A DNA stretch of 64,000 nt. It comes from Paenibacillus sabinae T27. Its GTDB lineage: Bacteria; Bacillota; Bacilli; Paenibacillales; Paenibacillaceae. The number at the start of each line of letters is the position of its first letter. The stretch's first letter is position 1. The notes beneath the pieces are model-generated. The model was given only the letters and a program-made list of their open reading frames with translations, had not been told where the DNA came from and did not search any database. The stretch covers positions 2,096,001 to 2,160,000 of the forward strand of contig NZ_CP004078.1 in assembly GCF_000612505.1 (NCBI RefSeq). Direction: 5' to 3'. Both the position numbers and the translations under genes were made by a program. Positions 1 through 10,500 of the stretch are shown here, piece by piece.

Positions 1-1650
1 CTTCAGACGATCGACCAGTTCGCATCCCATGCCGATACGCTGCTCCTGCAGATCGAAGACACAGGCAAGCAGGTGCTCAGCAGCCCGTTCACCCAGCAGT
101 GGATTACCACAAGTTTAAACGGAAGCGGCACAGCCGGAGAACGGTATTTGGCGATGCAGCAGCTGCGGAATTTTTTCTCCTCTTATGCCATCAACAACTC
201 CAACATCATCTCCATTTCTGCGTTCAGGGATGACGGGGGAGGAATCTGGACGCAGGATCGAAGCTATAAGGACAGAGAGTGGTACAAGCAGTACATGCAT
301 ATGAATATCCGTTGGACCGGGGCCCACCATGACCCCGATCAGAGCGATGAGAGCATGCGCGGGAGAGAAGTGAACAGCCTTGTCGTTCCCCTCGTTCAGC
401 TTCAGTCCCTGAGCAATATCGGGTTTCTCAAGATCAATTACCCGACCAGTTTGCTGCGCAGCGATATTGACAAGATCCGGTTCGGCAGCAGCGGAAGAGC
501 TTTTTTGCTGACCGAGGAAGGGACGAGCGTGCTTGACCAGAATCTCGGGGACAGCAAGCAGGTGGTCAGCGAGGGATTGGCATATGTCAAGGCGCACTCC
601 ACCGGAATCATCAGCGGCATCATTCCGCTGCGGCAGAAGGATCGGGATTATCTCTTGTTCTACCGCAAGCTGCCAGCGCAGAACTGGATTATTATCGGGG
701 AAGTGCCCGAAGCGGAGCTGTATGCGAAGATTACCCGGATCAAGCAGACGCTGCTGCTGGGAAGCCTCGGTCTGCTGGTGGTTGTTATCGCGGTCGCTCT
801 GTGGCTGTCGATCGGGATTACAAGGCCGCTTAGCGCCATGGCGCGGGCGATGAGGCATGTCAAGCACGGGCGGTTCGATCTTGCGCTGCAGCATATGCCC
901 AAGGCCGGGAAACGGCAGAGCGAAGTGAATTATGTCGCCAGTGTATTCGAGCAGATGACCCACAGGCTGAAGTATTTGATCGAGACTGAATTCGAGACGG
1001 ATCTGCGGCGCAAGAACGCCGAATACAAGGCGCTGCTGCTGCAGATTAATCCGCATTTTTATTACAATACACTGGAGATTATAGGCGGGTTGGCGGCGAT
1101 GAAGCAGGAGGAGCTGGTCATGGACGCGACGGAAGCGCTCGCCAAGATGATGAGATATTCGCTCAGACTGGACAGCGACCTCGTGAAGGTCAGCGAGGAA
1201 ATGGGCTATATCCGCGATTATTTGTTCATTTTGCACCTGCGTCATCAAGATAATCTGAACGTCACTATCCATTGCGATCCGCAAACCGAGTCGCTTCATA
1301 TTGCGAAGTTTATTTTGCAGCCCTTGGTGGAGAACGCGATTAAATACAGCCTGGAAAAAGGCGACACCGCCGAAATAACGATATCGTCGGAGCTGCGAGG
1401 CAACCAGCTGTGGCTGACCATCGAGGATAACGGAATCGGCATGTCCGAGGAACTGATCCGCAGCGTGCTTGCGGATACAGAGCTGAGGAGCGGCGTCGGT
1501 ATATTGAACGATAAAGGAAACAGCATCGGTCTGCGAAATGTGCTTTCCCGCTGCCGCCTGTATTATGGCGATCTGTTTGAAGTGAATTTGAAGTCCGAAT
1601 TGAATGTGGGCACTTCCATTACGCTGAAGCTGCCGGCGGTAAGGAGCTGA
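1..1650 (+). CDS. YesM-type sensor histidine kinase (5' partial)
   Basis: Membrane sensor kinase of a two-component system. The frame is open from base 1 (a GTG at 73 is internal), so the true start and first membrane segment lie upstream of the window. What is visible is an extracellular Cache-like sensor region, a TM helix near 745-815, a HAMP segment beginning at ITRPLSAM, a His_kinase domain with the phospho-acceptor motif NPHFYYN (His codon at 1054), and a C-terminal HATPase with an N-box (QPLVENAIKYS) and G-boxes (DNGIGM, GIGLRNV). It ends 5 bp before the response regulator, so the two are co-transcribed. YesM/YesN pairs in Bacillales usually control carbohydrate ABC systems. The fructan genes immediately downstream suggest the signal is a fructose polymer or oligomer, but this is inferred from context. 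Confidence 0.93.
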   Translation, partial: LQTIDQFASHADTLLLQIEDTGKQVLSSPFTQQWITTSLNGSGTAGERYLAMQQLRNFFSSYAINNSNIISISAFRDDGGGIWTQDRSYKDREWYKQYMHMNIRWTGAHHDPDQSDESMRGREVNSLVVPLVQLQSLSNIGFLKINYPTSLLRSDIDKIRFGSSGRAFLLTEEGTSVLDQNLGDSKQVVSEGLAYVKAHSTGIISGIIPLRQKDRDYLLFYRKLPAQNWIIIGEVPEAELYAKITRIKQTLLLGSLGLLVVVIAVALWLSIGITRPLSAMARAMRHVKHGRFDLALQHMPKAGKRQSEVNYVASVFEQMTHRLKYLIETEFETDLRRKNAEYKALLLQINPHFYYNTLEIIGGLAAMKQEELVMDATEALAKMMRYSLRLDSDLVKVSEEMGYIRDYLFILHLRHQDNLNVTIHCDPQTESLHIAKFILQPLVENAIKYSLEKGDTAEITISSELRGNQLWLTIEDNGIGMSEELIRSVLADTELRSGVGILNDKGNSIGLRNVLSRCRLYYGDLFEVNLKSELNVGTSITLKLPAVRS

Positions 1651-1655
1651 ATGGG

Positions 1656-3272
1656 ATGTATACGATTATGCTGGTCGATGACGAGAAGGGCATCCGCGAC
1701 AGCATCAAAGCCAAGATTAACTGGGAAGAAGCCGGATTTCGGATTGCCTATGAAGCATCCGGCGGTGGAGAAGCGCTGCAGCTACTGGAAGAGGGGCCGC
1801 TGCCCCATCTTCTGATCTCCGATATCCGCATGCCCAAAATGAACGGCATCGAGCTGATCACGATCTGCAAGGAGCGCTATCCGGGATTACGCACGGCTGT
1901 TCTGTCGGGCTATTCCGATTTCGAATATTTGAAAGCGGCCATCCAGCTTGGCGTCAAAGACTATCTGCTGAAGCCTGTAGCCCGCGGCGAATTGACCGAA
2001 ATGCTCGGCAGAATCGCCGCCGATATCACCGCGGAGCAGGAGCGGCTCCGCGATTCGGAGCGGGAGCGGCACCAGAAGAATGAGCAGCTGCTGATGCTTC
2101 AGGAGCATTACCTGCTGCAGCTGGTTAAAGACGAGTGGTACAGCCTTTCGGCCGTGAAGGAGCGGCTGCAGCAGCTGCAGCTCGCCCCATTGGCCACAGA
2201 CAGTTTAAAAGCCCGCTTCGCCGCTGTGGAGATGCGGATTCCGCCGGACCGGCTCGGCGTGAGCCGGGAACGCAGGGACCTGATGAACCTGGCTTTCCAG
2301 ATGCTGTGCAGAGAGACAGCTTCGCGGAGAGAGGGGATCTATCCGTTTCCGGAAATCGCCCACTCCTCGATGATGTATTTTCTGATCGTGATGGGGGAAG
2401 GCGTGCCGGAGAACAGCGCGGAGAGCTTCGTCGCCGAATTGAAGCGGAATATTACCGAATATTTGAACGTCGACAGCGTGGCGGGAATCGGGGAGACCGT
2501 GGAGGGCTGGGACGCTTTGAAGAACGGCTATGCCTCCTGTATGCTGGCCTGGAGCCGGAGCACCGTGCATGAGCAAAAAGGGAGCGGACAGACCGGTCTC
2601 TTGGAGCTGACGAACGCGTTTACGCCCGAGATGGAGCGTAAGCTGGTTCAGGCGATCGAGAACCTTGATATGCCGGCGTTCCGTCGTCAGCTGCAGGCCG
2701 TCTTCTCCGCCGACCGGGACACACCGGTGTTCGCCTTTACCTTTCTTGCGCTCCGGCTGCTGCTGCTGTTCAGTTCGGTAGCGAAGAAATTCGAGCTGGG
2801 CGACTCTTCGCTGCAAAAGCATTTATGGAACTGCCAGATGACCATATCGGATTATCAATCCAGAGAGGGCATTATGGGACAGATCGACGAGCTGGCGGGC
2901 CTCGTGATGGAAGAAGTCAAAAAGACGCGGTTTTCCAGCGGCCAACATATTGTGGAAGCCGTACGCCAATATGTGGAGGAGAACTTCTGCTACGAGCTGA
3001 ATCTGTCCTCTTTGGCGGATATGTTCCACTTGAACGAAACGTATCTGTCGGGCCTCTTCAAGCAGCATGTCGGGGTCACCTTCAGCGATTATGTCACGGG
3101 TCTGCGCATCGCCAAAGCCCAGCAGCTGTTGAAGGAGAACGAGCTGAAGCTGACCGATATCGCGATGCTTGTCGGCTATTCCAGCTCCAGTTATTTCAGC
3201 ACCGTCTTCAAGAAGGCATCCGGCAAAAGCCCGAAGGAATACAGGGAAGATTATTTGCAGAACGCGCAGTGA
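1656..3272 (+). CDS. YesN-type response regulator, receiver + AraC HTH
   Basis: 538-residue DNA-binding response regulator, the cognate partner of the kinase that ends 5 bp upstream. The receiver occupies about residues 1-120, with the acidic patch LVDDE near the start, the phospho-acceptor Asp56 in SDIRMPKMNG and the conserved Lys in LLKPV. A middle region of about 300 residues is typical of the YesN family. The C-terminal AraC double helix-turn-helix is at about residues 430-535 (LSSLADMFHLNETYLSGLFK, then TDIAMLVGYSSSSYFSTVFKK). An ATG start with GGAGC upstream fits. A T-tailed hairpin at 3343-3367 ends the unit. The likely target is the levanase/permease operon that starts 300 bp downstream, inferred from position. 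Confidence 0.93.
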   Translation: MYTIMLVDDEKGIRDSIKAKINWEEAGFRIAYEASGGGEALQLLEEGPLPHLLISDIRMPKMNGIELITICKERYPGLRTAVLSGYSDFEYLKAAIQLGVKDYLLKPVARGELTEMLGRIAADITAEQERLRDSERERHQKNEQLLMLQEHYLLQLVKDEWYSLSAVKERLQQLQLAPLATDSLKARFAAVEMRIPPDRLGVSRERRDLMNLAFQMLCRETASRREGIYPFPEIAHSSMMYFLIVMGEGVPENSAESFVAELKRNITEYLNVDSVAGIGETVEGWDALKNGYASCMLAWSRSTVHEQKGSGQTGLLELTNAFTPEMERKLVQAIENLDMPAFRRQLQAVFSADRDTPVFAFTFLALRLLLLFSSVAKKFELGDSSLQKHLWNCQMTISDYQSREGIMGQIDELAGLVMEEVKKTRFSSGQHIVEAVRQYVEENFCYELNLSSLADMFHLNETYLSGLFKQHVGVTFSDYVTGLRIAKAQQLLKENELKLTDIAMLVGYSSSSYFSTVFKKASGKSPKEYREDYLQNAQ

Positions 3273-3342
3273 TGCACTCTTCGCGTTATCCGCCTTACCG
3301 CTTCGATCTTCGAAACAAAACAACCGTACCTGAAAAGCGTGT

Positions 3343-3367
3343 GAACCGCTTGGGTGCGGTTTTTTTT
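3343..3367 (+). terminator. Rho-independent terminator after response regulator
   Basis: Stem AACCGC / GCGGTT with loop TTGGGT, followed by eight T residues. It separates the regulator genes from the fructan enzyme operon. Confidence 0.8.
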
Positions 3368-3578
3368 GCTGTCTGGACCGGCTTTTTTAGCGGCCTGAAC
3401 CATGTTTTGCTGCCAGTCTGCGGGCATCCGCCCGGCCGGACAACACCCCATTAATGCGGGCCAAAAAATTGCAAGTTAATACCCGATGATATTGAAATTT
3501 TTAAGACGGCCGGTCGTCTACAATGAAATCACAAGGGAAGAATCCAATATGTTGAACCCAAAGATAGGAGTAGACGGC
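3368..3578 (+). promoter_or_regulatory. Leader/promoter region of the levanase operon
   Basis: Non-coding stretch between the kinase/regulator terminator and the first levanase gene. It contains a short inverted repeat AGACG-(6 nt)-CGTCT at 3504-3519 that overlaps a TACAAT -10-like hexamer at 3519-3524. No good -35 lies at standard spacing, which would fit a promoter needing an activator such as the AraC-type regulator upstream. The assignment is inference, since AraC-type half sites cannot be recognised by eye here. An ATG at 3486 in the levanase frame is rejected as start because it lies upstream of this element and lacks a ribosome site. Confidence 0.35.
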
Positions 3579-5447
3579 ATGAGCGAAAAAACAAAAAAGC
3601 TGTTATGCCTGATGGCTCTGGCGCTGGTTGTGGCGGTGTCCGGCTGCGGAAAGGGAGGCTCGTCCAAGGGAGGAGAAGCTGAAAGCGAAAGTACGCCAAA
3701 TGAAGCGACGCCGGCGCCTTTCAAGTTCAGCCAGGACCCGAATTATTACACCGAGCTGTACCGGCCGCAGTATCATTTGTCCCCAGAAACGGGTAATATG
3801 AGCGACCCGAACGGGATGGTCTTTTTCGAGGGGGAGTATCACCAATTCTATCAGAACAGCGGACAGTGGGGGCATGCGGTAAGCACGGATCTTATTCACT
3901 GGCAGCATCTGCCGGTAGCGCTGCTGCGCGATTCGCTCGGAGAGATTTGGTCGGGCAGCGCGGTGGTTGATTGGAAGGACACAAGCGGTTTTTTTGACGG
4001 CAAGCCCGGACTGGTTGCGATATTCACCCATTTCAAGGGCGGATTACAGTCGCAGAGCATCGCCTATAGCGCCGACAGAGGACGGACTTGGACCAAGTAT
4101 GAAGGAAACCCCGTCATCCCGAATCCCGGCCTGAAGGATTTCCGGGACCCTAAGGTGTTCTGGTATGAGCCGTCCAAATCGTGGACGATGGTTGTCTCCG
4201 TAGATAACAAAGTCAGGTTCTATTCCTCGCCTGATCTGAAGAAGTGGGAGATGACCGGCGAATTTGGAGCGGATCAGGGTTCGCATGCCGCGGTATGGGA
4301 ATGTCCGGACCTGTTCGAGCTTCCGGTTGAAGGCACTAAAGAGAAGAAGTGGGTGCTGGCCGTGAGCATCGGCAACAACCCGGCGACCAAAGGCTCTACC
4401 GCGCAGTATTTCGTTGGATCTTTCGACGGGAAGAACTTTAAGAATGAGAACGAGCCCTCCAAGGTGCTCTGGACCGATTACGGGAAGGATTTCTACGCCG
4501 CCGTCTCATACTCCGACATTCCCGAAAGCGACGGACGGAGAATTTATACAGGCTGGATGTCCAATTGGCGCTATCCCTTCAATATGCCGACGGACCCCTG
4601 GAAGGGCAATATGTCCGTGCCCCGCGTCCTGACGCTCAAAGACGTACCGGGAGAAGGCTTAAGGCTGGCGCAGCAGCCGGTTAAGGAGATGGAAGCCCTG
4701 CGCGGCAAGCCGGCGGAGATACCAGCGCAGGAGCTGAAGAAGGGCTCTAATCCCTTCTCCTCGCTGCTGGGCACATCCTATGAGCTGGATGCGGCATTTA
4801 ACGTCGATGACAGTGCGGAATTCGGTATCAAGGTGAGAAAAGGAGCCGGGCAGGAGACGGTCATTTCCTACAATGCCGCATCCTCCACTTTAACGGTGGA
4901 CCGTACCAAATCGGGCGACAGCTCGTTTGAACCGGGCTTTGCCGAGAAGGTGGAAGCGCCGCTGAAGCCGGAGAACGGAACCGTCAAGCTGCGTCTCTAT
5001 GTGGATGAATCCACGCTGGAAGTGTTCTCGGGAGACGGCACCACGGTGATCTCCAGCATTATTTTCCCGAGCGCCACGAGCAGCGGCCTGGAACTGTATC
5101 TCTCCAAGGGCAGCGTTAAGCTGGAAAGCGCGGCGCTCTACCCGATGAAGTCCATTTGGCGGGATGAGGCGGCGGATGGAACAGAACCGCTGAGAGTGGT
5201 GCTGAACAAGAGCAGCCTGGATGTTCCGGTTGGCGGCAGTGCGCAGGCGGTCGCAGCAGTGCTCCCGTATACCGCTCCGCAGAAGCTGGTCTGGGAATCG
5301 TCCGACGAGACGGTCGCAAAGGTTGTGAGCGACGGAGGAACGACAGCCGTCATTAAAGGCTTCAAGGAAGGCCAGGCCGAAATCAAGGCACGGACTCCCG
5401 ACGGCAAAGTCTATTCCGTGCTCAGCTCGTTCGTGTATAAACCTTAG
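3579..5447 (+). CDS. Lipoprotein GH32 levanase/fructan fructosidase with Ig-like domain
   Basis: 622-residue cell-surface glycoside hydrolase family 32 enzyme that should release fructose from levan, inulin or sucrose. The ATG at 3579 is chosen because GATAGGAG lies 8 nt upstream and the product then begins with a lipoprotein signal peptide ending in the lipobox VSGC. GH32 hallmarks are MSDPNG (nucleophile Asp76), FRDPK (Asp190, transition-state stabiliser) and WECPD (acid/base Glu241). A C-terminal beta-sandwich is followed by a Big2-like Ig domain in the last 80 residues (VWESSDETVAKV). Its start follows the regulator terminator and it is first in the operon with two ABC permeases. GH32 specificity (levan, inulin, sucrose) cannot be decided from motifs, though the lipid anchor and neighbours favour polymer or oligomer use at the surface. 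Confidence 0.93.
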   Translation: MSEKTKKLLCLMALALVVAVSGCGKGGSSKGGEAESESTPNEATPAPFKFSQDPNYYTELYRPQYHLSPETGNMSDPNGMVFFEGEYHQFYQNSGQWGHAVSTDLIHWQHLPVALLRDSLGEIWSGSAVVDWKDTSGFFDGKPGLVAIFTHFKGGLQSQSIAYSADRGRTWTKYEGNPVIPNPGLKDFRDPKVFWYEPSKSWTMVVSVDNKVRFYSSPDLKKWEMTGEFGADQGSHAAVWECPDLFELPVEGTKEKKWVLAVSIGNNPATKGSTAQYFVGSFDGKNFKNENEPSKVLWTDYGKDFYAAVSYSDIPESDGRRIYTGWMSNWRYPFNMPTDPWKGNMSVPRVLTLKDVPGEGLRLAQQPVKEMEALRGKPAEIPAQELKKGSNPFSSLLGTSYELDAAFNVDDSAEFGIKVRKGAGQETVISYNAASSTLTVDRTKSGDSSFEPGFAEKVEAPLKPENGTVKLRLYVDESTLEVFSGDGTTVISSIIFPSATSSGLELYLSKGSVKLESAALYPMKSIWRDEAADGTEPLRVVLNKSSLDVPVGGSAQAVAAVLPYTAPQKLVWESSDETVAKVVSDGGTTAVIKGFKEGQAEIKARTPDGKVYSVLSSFVYKP

Positions 5448-5559
5448 CCCGCCTATGCATAAGGCTTGATTCATAATAATAATCCGCCGCACGGTAAACG
5501 CCCGTCAGGTCTTAGGGAAGCGGCCCGGAGCGGCGGAGGGATTGGAGATGAGGTAACCT

Positions 5560-6492
5560 ATGGCAAGTCCAACAACTGCTGCAAAACCTGCGGCCAATAT
5601 CGTACCGAAAAAGAAGCGGCATTCCTCTTTGAGAAATGAAGAGATGACGGCATGGTGGTTCGTCCTTCCGGCGTTTGCCCTCCTGCTTATCTTCGTGTTC
5701 TACCCGATGCTGCAGGCGTTCATTATCAGCTTTCAAAATTATAATCTGGTCGGCGGCACCAAAACCTTTGTCGGCCTGGACAATTACAAAACGCTGATAA
5801 CGGATCACTCGTTCCTCGCCAGCCTCGGGCATTCGTTCTATTTTGCAATCATCGTCATCCCGATTCAGACGATCATCTCGCTCGGCATGGCGCTGCTGAT
5901 TCAGAAAAAGGTAGTCGCAACCGGCCTGTTCCGGACGCTCTACTTCATTCCGGTTGTCATTTCGACGGCGGTGGCGGCAACGGTCTTCAAGCTGATCTAC
6001 AACAAGGAATACGGTCTGCTGAACAATTTTCTGGAGCTTCTACATCTGCCGACGACGAACTTCCTGTCCAATCCGGACACGGCAATGAACGGGGTTATTA
6101 TGCTCGGCATGTGGAAAGCGGTCGGATTTTTCATGATCATCTTCCTGGCGGGGCTGAACAATATTCCCCAGGATTTGTACGAAGCGGCCAGAGTCGACGG
6201 CGCAAGCAAAATTCAGCAGTTCTTCCGGATCACGCTTCCGCTGCTTAACCGTACCACCGCCTTCGTTGTCATCATCACGACGATTGACGCCATCAAGATT
6301 TCCGGTCTGGTGTTCGTTCTGACTAACGGGGGACCTAACGGGGCGACCGAAACTGCAGTCTTCTATATTTATCAAATGGCATTCAAGCAAATGCAAATGG
6401 GATACGGAACGGCGGCGGCGTTTATACTGTTCGCGATCGTGCTTGCCATTTCGCTTGTGCAGATGAGACTGTTCCGGAATCAGGATTACTAG
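5560..6492 (+). CDS. Sugar ABC transporter permease (MalF/UgpA type)
   Basis: 310-residue integral membrane subunit of a CUT1-type carbohydrate importer. About six TM helices start at WWFVLPAFALLLIFVFYPM, and the EAA loop that contacts the ATPase reads YEAARVDGAS-(8)-ITLPLL near residues 205-230. A GATGAGGT sequence precedes the ATG. It lies 110 bp after the lipoprotein levanase with no terminator between them, and 12 bp before the second permease. Substrate is inferred as fructo-oligosaccharides from the flanking GH32 genes. The binding protein expected beside such permeases is absent from this window and may lie upstream of the kinase. The ATPase is probably a shared MsmX-type protein encoded elsewhere. 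Confidence 0.92.
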   Translation: MASPTTAAKPAANIVPKKKRHSSLRNEEMTAWWFVLPAFALLLIFVFYPMLQAFIISFQNYNLVGGTKTFVGLDNYKTLITDHSFLASLGHSFYFAIIVIPIQTIISLGMALLIQKKVVATGLFRTLYFIPVVISTAVAATVFKLIYNKEYGLLNNFLELLHLPTTNFLSNPDTAMNGVIMLGMWKAVGFFMIIFLAGLNNIPQDLYEAARVDGASKIQQFFRITLPLLNRTTAFVVIITTIDAIKISGLVFVLTNGGPNGATETAVFYIYQMAFKQMQMGYGTAAAFILFAIVLAISLVQMRLFRNQDY

Positions 6493-6504
6493 GAGGGAAT
6501 GGAT

Positions 6505-7344
6505 ATGAACCGTTTTGCAAGCTTCGCCAAATATACAGCCATGATCATTATCGCCATTATCTCCATCATTCCGATTGTCTGGATGATCACGGGGGCGTCT
6601 CGTCCCTACGAGGAATTGTTCAAATACTCGAACAGCTTCAATATTCATTTGTTCGTGCCGGTGCATCCGACTCTGCAGAACTTCAAAGATGTTATCTTTA
6701 ATGAACGGAATCCGTTCCTTACGTATATCGGCAACACGCTGTTTGTCGCTGCGATTGTCACGGTGCTCGTGCTGCTGATCAACTCGATGGCCGCATTCGC
6801 TTTTGCCAAGCTGCGCTTCCGGGGCAAGGCGATCGTGTTCGCCCTGTTCATGTCCGCCATGATTATTCCCGGCGAAGTGACTTTGGTACCCAACTACCTG
6901 CTTATGCACGCTTTCGGCTGGCTTGATTCGTACAAAGCGCTGATTATTCCTTCGATGCTGTCCGTGTTCGGCATCTTCCTGCTGCGGCAGTTCTTCGCTG
7001 AAATTCCGGATGAAATTCTGGAGGCGGCCAAAATCGACGGCGCAACGATGCCGCGCACCTTTGCCCGGATCGTGCTGCCCGCTGCTGTACCTCCGATGAT
7101 CACGCTGGGGCTGATGACCTTCCTCGGCAACTGGGACTCTTACCTGTGGCCGCTGATCGTCATCAACGATGACAAGAAGCAGATGATTCAGGTTGCCATT
7201 GCCGCGTTCTCTTCGGCGGAAGGAACGGACTGGTCGAAGATTCTGGCGGCGAGCACCATTTCGACCGTGCCCATTCTGATTCTGTTCCTGTTCCTTCAGC
7301 GGTATTACATTCAGGGGATTACGGCGTCGGGTGTTAAAGGTTAA
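6505..7344 (+). CDS. Sugar ABC transporter permease (MalG/UgpE type)
   Basis: 279-residue second permease of the same CUT1 importer. Two in-frame ATGs exist (6499, 6505). The strong AGGAGGG at 6491-6497 is only 1 nt from the first but 7 nt from the second, so 6505 is preferred. Six TM helices are visible, with the EAA loop ILEAAKIDGATMPRTFARIVLPA and the usual C-terminal end (YIQGITASGVKG) of MalG-type subunits. It pairs with the permease 12 bp upstream. A structured 210-bp gap with two hairpins separates it from the large levanase. Confidence 0.93.
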   Translation: MNRFASFAKYTAMIIIAIISIIPIVWMITGASRPYEELFKYSNSFNIHLFVPVHPTLQNFKDVIFNERNPFLTYIGNTLFVAAIVTVLVLLINSMAAFAFAKLRFRGKAIVFALFMSAMIIPGEVTLVPNYLLMHAFGWLDSYKALIIPSMLSVFGIFLLRQFFAEIPDEILEAAKIDGATMPRTFARIVLPAAVPPMITLGLMTFLGNWDSYLWPLIVINDDKKQMIQVAIAAFSSAEGTDWSKILAASTISTVPILILFLFLQRYYIQGITASGVKG

Positions 7345-7453
7345 CGGAAGCTTCAACTGGGGAGTTTGCCGAGCTTGAAAGGGCCGGTACCGATAAGAAC
7401 TGGCGGCAAGCCTTCTGACGGACCGTCCAATTCGAGGCAACTCGATTAAAATG

Positions 7454-7529
7454 TGCAAGACTGAGGACAGCCAAGTCATGTCCTCGTTGCAATAATGCAA
7501 GACCGCGGCGGCGATCCGCCCGGTCTTGC
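7454..7529 (+). promoter_or_regulatory. Paired hairpins in the leader of the large levanase gene
   Basis: Two consecutive stem-loops lie just before the large GH32 gene. The first, at 7454-7491, pairs TGCAA/TTGCA and GAGGACA/TGTCCTC. The second, at 7497-7529, pairs GCAAGACC/GGTCTTGC with an inner GGCGG/CCGCC. Both begin with the same TGCAAGAC sequence (7454 and 7496), so the 3' arm GTCTTGC could pair with either copy. Only short T runs follow. Possible roles are an attenuator, an RNA stabiliser or a processing site that sets separate expression of permeases and levanase. The hairpins are seen directly and the function is inferred. Confidence 0.5.
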
Positions 7530-7554
7530 TCATTTGAGTTTAAGGAGCGAATGT

Positions 7555-10500
7555 ATGAGAAGAAGTAAAGGTAGATGGGCAGCATTTTTGTTAGCGCTTG
7601 CATTAGGGATTTCCGGTCTGTATGCCTCTCCGATTGCCCATGCGGCAGGGCTGGCCGGCAACACTCCCGGGTATTTGCCCGTATCGGGGACGTGGACGCA
7701 GGATGCGGGCGGACTCCGTGGGGTTAGTTCCGGAGCGGACAACGCCTTCAATATGTCGACAGCGGCTGTGGGGGCGAACTTTGTCTATGACGCCGACGTC
7801 AAAGTCGATGCCTCATCGCCATACGGCGTGGCTTCGCTGGTGTTCAGGGCGAGCGCAGACGGTTCCAAAGGTTATGTCGTCAGCCTGGACCCGAACATGG
7901 ACCGCATCCGCCTGTTCGATTATGCCACGGGAACGGACTTGGCGGCACCTGTTTCCAAGACGATGAGCGAAGGAACTTCCTATCATTTGAAGGTGGCTGC
8001 CGATGGAAGCTCGCTAAAAGTTTATGCTGACGGTACACAGGCCTTTTCTGTAAGCGATTCCAAATATAGCTCTGGACTCACCGGCTTTCATGTCTATAAC
8101 GGTACTGCCTATTTCCAGAATGTGTTCGTAAATGTGCTGAATACGAATGTGACGGGCTGGAACACTTCTGGGACATGGAATCTTACATCTCAAGGCTGGA
8201 AGGGCACGGCTGCTGCCAATCAGAATATTTCGGCCATCTCCGCAACAAGCTCGGACAATTTCTCCTATGAATCGGACGTGCTGATTAACGATGCATATGC
8301 CCTTGGGACCCTGCTGTTCCGCTCGAATGCGGATGGATCGCAGGCTTACGGGCTGCAAATCGATCCTAACCTTGACCGCATCAGGCTGTATAAGACGGCG
8401 GGAGACGTAACTCTGGCACAGGCGACTGCGCAGATTGCCCCCGGCAAAGTCTATCATCTTCGGATCAAGGCGCAAGGATCATCAATTAAAGTATACTTAC
8501 AGAGCGATTTCATAAACACGAGCGGTTACAATCCTCTGCTTTCGGCCACGGATACTACTTATACTCAGGGATTTACGGGTCTGGGTGTCTACAACGGTTC
8601 GGCCGTGTTTCAAAATATTCTGATGAGCACGCCGAACACTAATCTGGAAGGCTGGACGTCTCCAAGCGGGACCTGGATTCCGCAGCTCGGAGGCTTCAAA
8701 GGGACAAGCGCCGGAAGCACGGACGCTTTTAACGTATCAGCGACAAGCCTGTCCGATTTTGTGCTGGAAGGCGATCTTTCGGTTGATGCCGGAACGCCGC
8801 TTGGCACGGCGGGCCTTGTCTTCCGGGCCGCATCCGCGTCAAGCGGGGGCTACGTGCTGAACATCGATCCGAATCTGGATCGTATCCGCCTCTTCAACCG
8901 CAGCGGGGGAAGCACGATCGCCACGGCCAACATGAGCATAGAATCCGGACGTGTGTATCACATTGAAATCTTTGTAAACGGTTCCAGTATTAAAGTTTAT
9001 GCGGATGGTTCGGCTTCCCCGGTGATCTCGGCAACCGACACGTCCTATTCATCGGGTCAAATCGGGCTGAACACGTTCAATGGCACTGCCTATTTCCAGA
9101 ACGTCTATGCTATGGATCTAAGCCAATACTATAACGAGACTTACCGTCCGCAGTACCATTTTACCGAAACGAGAAACCGGACGAGCGACCCGAACGGTCT
9201 GGTCTATTATCAGGGTGAGTATCACCTATTTCATCAGCAGGACGGGCAATGGGCTCACGCGGTAAGCACCGATCTGGTGAACTGGAAGCACCTTCCCATC
9301 GCCATTCCGTGGAACGACGCCGGGAATGCCTGGTCGGGCGGGGCCGTGGCTGACCTGAATAACGCTTCCGGTCTGTTCCCGAGCGGCTCCGGACTGATCG
9401 CCTATTATACTTCGTTTAATCCGGACAAGCCGAACGGCAACCAAAAGATCAGCATTGCTTACAGCAGCGACAAAGGACGCACCTGGACCGATTACGCGAG
9501 CAACCCCGTGGTGCAGAATCCGGGTGGAACCGACGGCGGCTGGGATTTCCGCGACCCTAAAGTTGTATGGGATGCCGATCATTCAAAATGGGTCATGGTT
9601 GTCTCAGGAGGGGACCATATCCGGTTCTACACATCGACCAACCTTCTCAGCTGGACGTTCGCCAGTACATTCGGCTACGGTTCTTACCTGCATGGCGGTG
9701 TGCTGGAATGCCCGGATCTGTTCCAGCTGCCTGTCGACGGAAGCACGAGCAACAAGAAATGGGTGTTGATGCTCAGCACCGGAGCGGTCGCCGCCACGCA
9801 GGGCTCGGCAATGGAGTATTACGTCGGCAGCTTTGACGGCACCACGTTTGCCAGCGATAACTCCGCTTCGACCGTACTTCGGACCGAGAAGGGCAAGGAT
9901 ATGTATGCGGCCATGACGTTTGACGGCATTCCGGCCGCTGACGGACGGCGGATTTCCATCGGCTGGATGTCGAACTGGGATTACCCGTTCAGCTTCCCGA
10001 CTTCGCCCTGGAACGGGCAGATGTCCATTCCGCGCGAGCTGAAGCTGACCGACATCCCGGGAACCGGCGTCCGAATCACAGAGACGCCTGTCTCCGATTT
10101 GAACGCGCTCCGTGACACGGCAAACATGACTTCGCTTAGCAACGTAACCGTCACTCCTTCGAGTGCCAATCCGCTCGCGGCGCTCGCAGGCACGGCCTAT
10201 GAGATCGACGCGGTGCTTGAGCTGCCGTCCGGCAGCACGGCATCCGAATTCGGCTTCCGTCTGCGGGAAGGAGGCAGCCAGAAGACGGTTGTGGGCTACA
10301 AGCCCGGAACATCGGAAATGTTCGTGGACCGCACATCCGCAGGGGCAAGCGGCTTCACGACTGATTTCCATCCCGTGCAGAGCACGGTTCTTCCGCTGGA
10401 GAATGGCAGAGTCAAGATGCATATTTACGTCGATCAATCGTCCATCGAGGCCTTCGGAAATGATGGCAAAGCAGTCTTCTCCGATATGATTTTTCCCGGA

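Noticed and set aside
115..1299. 394-codon open frame on the minus strand inside the sensor kinase
   Set aside because: It is antisense to a kinase with intact motifs, its translation is rich in His/Gln/Arg with no domain, and it lacks a ribosome site.
6040..7533. 497-codon open frame on the minus strand across the permeases
   Set aside because: It is opposite to two clear ABC permease genes; its His/Arg/Asn-rich product is typical of an antisense shadow in GC-rich coding DNA.
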